Source: Corynebacterium lactis RW2-5 | GTDB taxonomy: Bacteria; Actinomycetota; Actinomycetes; Mycobacteriales; Mycobacteriaceae | DNA length: 64,000 nucleotides | Reading direction: 5' to 3' | NCBI RefSeq assembly: GCF_001274895.1 | Contig: NZ_CP006841.1 | Coordinates: 2,480,001-2,544,000, forward strand | Shown here: positions 59,006 to 64,000 of the stretch, in pieces | Layout: each line of letters starts with the position of its first letter | How positions within the stretch are numbered: the first letter of the stretch is position 1 | Position numbers and translations under genes: made by a program | Notes under the pieces: model-generated | What the model was told of the DNA's origin: nothing | What the model saw: the letters and a program-made list of their open reading frames with translations, nothing else | The model's database searches: none

Positions 59006-62000
59006 ATGAGCGTGCTCAACCTCGCCGAGGCGGCGACTGAGACGGCAATGATCCCGGAATCTACCGGTTTCACCGTCGCAGTCGGCGTCATTGGCGTCCT
59101 CTTGTCCCTGCCCTGCTGGTTCGTCTTCATCAAGGGCTTCACCCACATGGTGAAGACCATCATGGTGGGCCAGAAGACCTACGGTCACACCGGTGATTGG
59201 GGATCGCGAATCTGGACCACGATCCGCGAGATCGTCGGCCACACCAAGATGAGCAAGAAGCCGGGCGTAGCCGTGGCCCACTGGTTCGTCATGGTCGGAT
59301 TCCTCCTCGGATCACTCGTCTGGTTCGAGGCATACATCCAGACCTTCTGGCCTGCCGGCGGCTGGCCGATCCTAAAGGACCTGACGCTGTGGCATTTCGT
59401 CGATGAAATCCTGGGTGTCGGCACCACCCTGGGCATCCTGGCGCTGATCATGGTCCGCCAGACCAACCTGGGCAAGGAGCGCCTGAGCCGCTTCTACGGC
59501 TCCAACGCGGGCGCCGCCTACTTCGTCGAGGCCGTCGTCCTCATCGAGGGCCTGGGCATGGTCATGGTGAAGGCCGCCAAGCTGGCCACCTACGGCGAGC
59601 ACGGCCACACCGGATCTGAAGTCTGGAACTGGGCGAACTTCGTCACTGGCGGCATCGCACAGGTTCTCCCCGCCTCCCACGTGATGGTCTCCATCTTCGC
59701 GCTGATCAAGCTGCTCTCCGGCATGATTTGGCTGTTCGTCGTCGGACGCAACCTGACCTGGGGAGTCGCATGGCACCGCTTCCTGGCGTTCGCCAACATC
59801 CTGCTGCAGCGCAACGCCGACGGCTACAACGCCCTGGCCGCAGCGAAGCCGATGACCTCTAAGGGCGAGATTCTGAACCTGGAAGAAGCCGACCCAGAGG
59901 TCGACTCCATGGGTACCGGTGTGGTCACCGACCACTCCTGGAAGGCCCTGCTGGACTTCACTTCCTGTACTGAATGTGGCCGCTGCCAGGAGCAGTGCCC
60001 GGCATGGAACACAGCCAAGCCGCTGAGCCCGAAGCTTCTGGTCAACCGCCTGCGTGACCACGCATACGCTTCCGCCCCGTACCTGCTGGCTGGCGAGACT
60101 ATCGAGGGCGCTCGCGAGGGTGAAGGCGCTGGTGCCGCACTGCTGACCAAGTCGCTGGTCGGCGACGGCGAAGAGGGTGTCATCGACCAGGATGTTCTGT
60201 GGTCCTGCACCAACTGTGGCGCCTGCGTCGAGCAGTGCCCGGTGGACATCCAGCACATCGACCACATCGTCGATATGCGCCGCTACCAGGTCCTGGTCGA
60301 GTCGGAATTCCCGACCGAGCTGGCCGGCCTGTTCAAGAACCTCGAGACCAAGGGCAACCCGTGGGGCCAGAACGCCTCTACCCGCGCCGACTGGATTAAC
60401 GAGGTCCGCAAGGACGGCGTCGTCGTCCCAGTCTGGGGCGAGGATGTCGAGAGCTTCGACGCTACCGAGTACCTGTTCTGGGTCGGCTGTGCCGGTGCCT
60501 ACGACGACAACGCGAAGAAGACCACCAAGGCCGTCGCCGAGATGCTCTACACCGCCGGTGTGAAGTACGCGGTACTGTCCCAGGCAGAGGGTTGTACTGG
60601 TGACTCCGCACGCCGTGCCGGTAACGAGTTCCTGTTCCAGATGCTCGCAGAGCAGAACATCGAGCAGCTCTCCGAGGTCTTCGACGGTGTCCCGCCGAAG
60701 CAGCGCAAGATCGTTGTCACCTGTGCGCACTGCTACAACACCTTCAAGAACGAGTACCCGGAGCTGGGCGGCCAGTACGAGGTCGTCCACCACACCCAGC
60801 TGCTGAACAAGCTGGTCCGAGCTAATCGCCTGCAGCCGGTTGCCTCCGGTCAGGGTCGCGAGGTCACCTACCATGACCCGTGCTTCCTGGGCCGCCATAA
60901 CAAGGTCTTCGAGGCACCGCGTGAGCTGATCGGGGCATCCGGCGCGAACCTCGTCGAGATGCCGCGCAACAAGAACACCGGCTTCTGCTGTGGTGCAGGC
61001 GGCGCGCGCATGTGGATGGAAGAGACCATCGGCCAGCGCATCAACGTCAACCGCACTGAGGAGGCCGTCGCCACCGGCGCCGAGGCCATCGCGATTGGCT
61101 GCCCGTTCTGTAAGACGATGATGACCGACGGTGTCAACAACGTCGTCGAAGAGGACGAGAAGAAGCCAGAGGTTCTGGATATCGCCCAGATGATCCGCGA
61201 TTCTGTGCTTGTCGACGGCGCGTTGCCGACCGCCCGCGAGCCGGAGTGGATGGAACAGCCCGAGCGCGGCTGGGTCGATCCGAAGAAGGCCGAAGAGGAA
61301 GAGCGTGCTCGCCTCGAAGCCGAGGAGGCAAAGCGCAAGAAGGCAGAGGAAGCGGAAAAGAAGAAGGCTGAAAAGGCTGCAGCCGCAGCTGCTGGTGGCG
61401 CTGCTGCCGCTGGAGCAGCAGGCGCTGCCGCCGCTAAGTCCGGTGCTCCGACTCCAGGCGGCGCAAAGGGCGCTCCCGCACCAGGTGGCGCTCCCAAGCC
61501 AGGCGCCGCAAAGTCCGGCGCACCGACCCCAGGCGGCGCAAAGGGCGCTCCCGCACCGGGCGGCGCTCCCAAACCAGGCGCCGCAAAGTCCGGCGCACCG
61601 GTTCCAGGTGGCGCTAAGTCTTCCGGCGCACCGGTTCCAGGCGGTGCCAAGGGCTCTCCCGCACCGGGTGGCGCACCCAAGCCAGGCGCCGCAAAGTCCG
61701 GCGCACCGGTTCCAGGTGGCGCTAAGTCCGCTGCTCCGAAGGCAGTGGCTCCCGCAGCAGAGGCAGAGGCTCCGGCTGCCGAGGCCACCGAAGCGCCGGC
61801 TGCGGCTACCAAGGGTGGCGCTCCGGTTCCGGGTGGCGCCCGAAAGGGTGCTCCTATCCCGGGCGGCGCCCGCAAGGCTGCCGCTGCCCCGAAGGCTGAG
61901 TCTGCATCTGCACCGGAACCTGCACAGGAAGCCGCTGCTGCCGAGCCGGAGACTCCCGCAGTCGAGGCAGAGGCTCCGGCCACACCGGCTGCCAAGACCG

Positions 62001-62383
62001 CCTCCGGCGCACCGGTTCCGGGTGGTGCCCGAAAGGGTGCTCCTATCCCGGGCGGCGCCCGCAAGGCTGCCGCGGCGGCTACGGCCGCTACCGCTGGTAC
62101 CGCAGCCGCTGCTGCAACCACCAGCTCTGACGAGGCACCCTCCGTCAACGCTGAGGACACCGCACCGGAGTCCTCCGAGGACGCCGTCCAGGAGCCCCAG
62201 GCAGGTCAGGGTTCCACGGCTACCGAGACGCCTGCTGCTGAGGAGACTCCCGCTGCGGAAAATGCCGAGCCCGCTGCCGAGGAGGCACAGCCGGCAGAGA
62301 CCGAGGCACCGTCGGCAAGCGGCGCGGACCTACCGCGCAACGAGCACGGTGTCCCGATTCCAGGATCGGCACGTCGCAAGTAA
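59006..62383 (+). CDS. Membrane-bound Fe-S oxidoreductase (heterodisulfide-reductase/GlpC-like) with repetitive C-terminal tail
   Basis: A 1125-residue protein, start ATG 59006 (MSVLNLAEAATE) behind AGAAGGAACATC. Residues 20-265 contain about five membrane helices of the NarI-like cytochrome b type, with conserved histidines (H92, H130, H225). Two 4Fe-4S ferredoxin motifs follow, CTECGRCQEQCP (321-332) and CTNCGACVEQCP (401-412), then two CCG-type domains (GCAGAYDD; CFLGRHNK and GFCCGAGGARMW, 659-670). It corresponds to the mycobacterial Rv0338c-type iron-sulfur reductase, about 880 residues. From about 760 a charged Lys/Glu/Ala helix leads into a 320-residue low-complexity tail built of G-A-P-x-P-G-G-A units, ending GVPIPGSARRK. 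The role of the tail is unknown; electron transfer from quinone or flavoprotein donors is inferred for the core. Confidence 0.88.
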   Translation: MSVLNLAEAATETAMIPESTGFTVAVGVIGVLLSLPCWFVFIKGFTHMVKTIMVGQKTYGHTGDWGSRIWTTIREIVGHTKMSKKPGVAVAHWFVMVGFLLGSLVWFEAYIQTFWPAGGWPILKDLTLWHFVDEILGVGTTLGILALIMVRQTNLGKERLSRFYGSNAGAAYFVEAVVLIEGLGMVMVKAAKLATYGEHGHTGSEVWNWANFVTGGIAQVLPASHVMVSIFALIKLLSGMIWLFVVGRNLTWGVAWHRFLAFANILLQRNADGYNALAAAKPMTSKGEILNLEEADPEVDSMGTGVVTDHSWKALLDFTSCTECGRCQEQCPAWNTAKPLSPKLLVNRLRDHAYASAPYLLAGETIEGAREGEGAGAALLTKSLVGDGEEGVIDQDVLWSCTNCGACVEQCPVDIQHIDHIVDMRRYQVLVESEFPTELAGLFKNLETKGNPWGQNASTRADWINEVRKDGVVVPVWGEDVESFDATEYLFWVGCAGAYDDNAKKTTKAVAEMLYTAGVKYAVLSQAEGCTGDSARRAGNEFLFQMLAEQNIEQLSEVFDGVPPKQRKIVVTCAHCYNTFKNEYPELGGQYEVVHHTQLLNKLVRANRLQPVASGQGREVTYHDPCFLGRHNKVFEAPRELIGASGANLVEMPRNKNTGFCCGAGGARMWMEETIGQRINVNRTEEAVATGAEAIAIGCPFCKTMMTDGVNNVVEEDEKKPEVLDIAQMIRDSVLVDGALPTAREPEWMEQPERGWVDPKKAEEEERARLEAEEAKRKKAEEAEKKKAEKAAAAAAGGAAAAGAAGAAAAKSGAPTPGGAKGAPAPGGAPKPGAAKSGAPTPGGAKGAPAPGGAPKPGAAKSGAPVPGGAKSSGAPVPGGAKGSPAPGGAPKPGAAKSGAPVPGGAKSAAPKAVAPAAEAEAPAAEATEAPAAATKGGAPVPGGARKGAPIPGGARKAAAAPKAESASAPEPAQEAAAAEPETPAVEAEAPATPAAKTASGAPVPGGARKGAPIPGGARKAAAAATAATAGTAAAAATTSSDEAPSVNAEDTAPESSEDAVQEPQAGQGSTATETPAAEETPAAENAEPAAEEAQPAETEAPSASGADLPRNEHGVPIPGSARRK
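61442..62075 (+). repeat. Coding tandem repeats: GAPxPGGA units in the Fe-S reductase tail
   Basis: About twelve imperfect copies of GAPxPGGA(K/R) are encoded. Long DNA blocks are repeated, for example SGAPTPGGAKGAPAPGGAPK is coded near 61439 and again near 61517 with almost identical bases. KGAPIPGGARKAA is coded near 61848 and 62034. The units are G+C-rich and prone to slippage, so copy number may vary among strains. Confidence 0.85.
62310..62320 (+). repeat. Copy of the dispersed 11-mer in the Fe-S reductase tail
   Basis: An exact CGTCGGCAAGC coding for PSASG, in a part of the tail that is not itself one of the GAPxPGGA repeats. Listed as an example of coding copies; all positions are in the findings. 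Confidence 0.85.
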
Positions 62384-62418
62384 GGCGTAAATAGAGTGCC
62401 TTAAACGACACACAACAT

Positions 62419-62467
62419 AATCCGCCCGAGGCGAGCATGCGAACAGCTCTCCCTCGGGCGGATTTTT
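62419..62467 (+). terminator. Intrinsic terminator after the Fe-S reductase gene
   Basis: A perfect 13-bp stem, AATCCGCCCGAGG (62419-62431) with CCTCGGGCGGATT (62452-62464), followed by TTT within a run of five T. It lies 36 bp after the stop and separates the reductase from the two-component genes. Confidence 0.88.
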
Positions 62468-62575
62468 CATGCCCATCCGACTTCCCCCTCCCCTACCCCG
62501 ACCCCACAACAAAGCAATATATTTAGACCCGACATACTCGCCTTCGCAGCTTCCCAGCCAGAGAGGACCACCACG

Positions 62576-63751
62576 GTGAACCTGAGACGACTGGTGCACA
62601 AGACCAAGAAATTCCTTTCCATTCCCGGAATCTTGGAAACGCTCTTCGCATTCGTCCTGACTGTCTCCGACATCTTCTTTGTGGATCATCAGCGCGCCAT
62701 CCCGCTGCTGGCCATCTTCGGCGGCGTCCGCATCGTGTTGGTGTCCATCTCCGCGTTCCTACCCCTGTTTGCGGCATTCCTCGTGCCCGCCAGTTATCTC
62801 GCGTTCGCATACCTCCCCAATGAGCAGGCTCCACTCCAAATCTTTTGCGCGCTACTGGCCGTAGAGGTCATGAGGTCGGTGGGCAAGGCCCGGCTCGCAC
62901 GCATCACGGCTATCCTTCTCTGGTCAATCTCCAACTACGACACTGTTGAGCACACTTTCGCCCGCGACCTAGTCGCGACTTCCGTGACGACGGTGCTCTT
63001 CCTCGTCGCATACGGCATCGGCGCCATGCGCCACAACAATAAGAAGCAGGCCGAGGAAGCCAAGAACGAGGCGAAGGAAGCGCTTCACCAACAGCGCCTG
63101 GAGTTGGCTACCTTCTTGCACGACTCCATCGCGAAGTCCTTTACCCGGGTCACCATGCAGTCGCAGTCCCTAGCCATTGAGTTCGAGGACGACAATCCCG
63201 AGCTGGTCAGCAACCTCAACGACATCGCAGAGACATCGCGCGAGGGGCTCCTGCAGTTGCGCCAGCTCCTCGCCCTGCTCAAGAGCAACGACGATGATTC
63301 TGAAGAGTCGCTGCCCAGCGCTATCGGCCAGGACGAGCCCATTCCGACGGTGGACAAGGTTCTCGCCCAGGCCAAGCGTGAGCTCGAGGCTGAGGGTTTC
63401 ATAGTCTCCCTGTCCTCAAATCTCGGTTCACAGCCAACGCTGTCTCAGATATCAGAGGTCATCGCACCTGCGATATCAGAAGTGTGCACCAACATCGAAA
63501 AATACGGCGCTGCCAAATCCGAGGTCCAAATTTTTGCTACAGGCAATCGTGACGAGGGCTATACGGTCACGGTCCGAAACCGGATTGCGCCGAGCCCCAA
63601 CCTTCTCCCCCGCGCCGTGCTCTCCAGCGGGTTCGGTTTGGCGTCTCTGCGCCGTCGCACTCGACTGCTTTCCGGCACGATTGAAACGGATAAGAACAAC
63701 GACATCTGGACGACAACCATTACTCTGCCCGCGCCGAAAGATAGCCTTTAG
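62576..63751 (+). CDS. NarL-type sensor histidine kinase
   Basis: A 391-residue kinase starting at GTG 62576 behind GAGAGGACCACCACG. The N-terminal sensor is membrane-embedded, four or five hydrophobic segments between about 20 and 150 with hardly any extracellular domain, so it may sense membrane state or a hydrophobic ligand. A coiled-coil (HNNKKQAEEAKNEAKEALHQ) leads to the HisKA_3 phospho-acceptor H182 in ATFLHDSIAKSFTRV. The ATPase N box is ISEVCTNIEKYGAA and the G box region GFGLASLRRRTRLL. The response-regulator gene starts 150 bp downstream. The signal and target genes are unknown. Its core sequence is less canonical than that of LiaS/NarX-like kinases. Confidence 0.85.
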   Translation: MNLRRLVHKTKKFLSIPGILETLFAFVLTVSDIFFVDHQRAIPLLAIFGGVRIVLVSISAFLPLFAAFLVPASYLAFAYLPNEQAPLQIFCALLAVEVMRSVGKARLARITAILLWSISNYDTVEHTFARDLVATSVTTVLFLVAYGIGAMRHNNKKQAEEAKNEAKEALHQQRLELATFLHDSIAKSFTRVTMQSQSLAIEFEDDNPELVSNLNDIAETSREGLLQLRQLLALLKSNDDDSEESLPSAIGQDEPIPTVDKVLAQAKRELEAEGFIVSLSSNLGSQPTLSQISEVIAPAISEVCTNIEKYGAAKSEVQIFATGNRDEGYTVTVRNRIAPSPNLLPRAVLSSGFGLASLRRRTRLLSGTIETDKNNDIWTTTITLPAPKDSL

Positions 63752-63900
63752 TTCCAAAGAAATCAGGGGCTAGACCTGGCGGAGCTGCGTATACTCACTT
63801 ATGATTACACAGTTGTTCATATCAAAATATCTAAATTGCATCCCCGGGCAGTCCGCGCAATCAGCGGATCCTTTCTCTTAGCCCAGCGAAAGGCTATTTC

Positions 63901-64000
63901 ATGTCTGAGATCAAGGTCTTCATCGTCGACGATGATCCCCTAGTCCTCTCTTCGCTGCAAACATATTTCAAAAAAGCCCCACACATCACCGTTGTGGGCG
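63901..64000 (+). CDS. Response regulator, N-terminal part (cut by window edge)
   Basis: From ATG 63901, after GCGAAAGGCTATTTC, the reading is MSEIKVFIVDDDPLVLSSLQ and continues with TYFKKAPHITVVG, a receiver domain with the acidic pocket at D10-D12 (VDDD). The phospho-acceptor aspartate and, presumably, a LuxR-type DNA-binding domain lie beyond the window. It is the partner of the histidine kinase just upstream. The 149-bp gap between them (63752-63900) contains A/T-rich sequence that may hold its own promoter. Confidence 0.85.
   Translation, partial: MSEIKVFIVDDDPLVLSSLQTYFKKAPHITVVG

Noticed and set aside
59372..60898. A 508-codon reverse-strand frame opposite the Fe-S reductase
   Set aside because: Antisense to ferredoxin motifs that are certain; no independent evidence.

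Overview
The window reads as a chromosomal segment of a Corynebacterium (Actinobacteria, roughly 60 percent G+C by eye). The evidence is an HspR-type heat-shock operon (dnaK-grpE-dnaJ-hspR) with HAIR operators, a clpB with its own HAIR box, GlxR-like operators, an AdhA that closely resembles the C. glutamicum enzyme, a mycobacterial/corynebacterial-type membrane Fe-S reductase, a GT87 mannosyl/arabinosyltransferase-like protein and a YcnI protein. The genus call is confident; the species is not determined. No rRNA, tRNA, CRISPR array, insertion sequence or prophage was recognised.

Layout. 1-5.4 kb: 5' end of clpB, a class I fructose-bisphosphate aldolase, then reverse-strand envelope genes (GT87 glycosyltransferase, DedA, PAP2 phosphatase) and a TRIC-type channel. 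5.5-15 kb: a catabolic block, with an APC permease divergent from an aminotransferase, glutaryl-CoA dehydrogenase, a semialdehyde dehydrogenase and a CoA-transferase, followed by an opposing nitrilase-PucR regulator pair. Together these look like a 5-aminovalerate/glutarate (lysine) or GABA catabolic module. 15.1-16.8 kb: a small helical ESX-like protein overlapping a DUF1023 alpha/beta hydrolase. 16.9-21.1 kb: hspR-dnaJ-grpE-dnaK. 21.4-23 kb: ycnI and a decayed SDR pseudogene. 23.2-28.9 kb: a defence operon, a single-polypeptide type ISP restriction-modification enzyme plus a DUF3800 protein. 29-36.2 kb: uhpT, an ankyrin lipoprotein, a broken gene, a long perfect inverted repeat, a DUF418 membrane protein and an ascorbate-type PTS (IIC and fused IIA-IIB). 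36.4-40.8 kb: a lower-GC three-gene cassette (PLP decarboxylase, FAD/NAD(P)-binding protein, SbnA-like synthase) that looks like a small specialised-metabolite pathway. 40.9-46.8 kb: acyl-CoA catabolism (enoyl-CoA hydratase, acyl-CoA synthetase, TetR regulator, acyl-CoA dehydrogenase, SDR) with two matching 24-bp TetR-type operators. 46.9-50.9 kb: AcuC deacetylase and a Pat-like protein acetyltransferase. 51-55.6 kb: mmsA-mmsB (valine catabolism), TetR, SdaC-type transporter. 55.7-58.6 kb: luciferase-like flavin oxidoreductase, an F420/NADP-oxidoreductase-like protein, adhA. 59-62.4 kb: the membrane Fe-S oxidoreductase with a long repetitive C-terminal tail. 62.6-64 kb: a NarL-type two-component system running off the end.

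The most striking signal that gene annotation does not explain is an 11-mer, CGTCGGCAAGC, found by eye in 19 exact copies on both strands across 64 kb, in different reading frames and also between genes. About 0.1 copies would be expected by chance. It behaves like a dispersed signal sequence (uptake, chromosome-architecture or recombination type) and is absent from the 36.4-40.8 kb cassette. Two different perfect inverted repeats with 26-bp arms lie in convergent intergenic regions and lack a U-tract.
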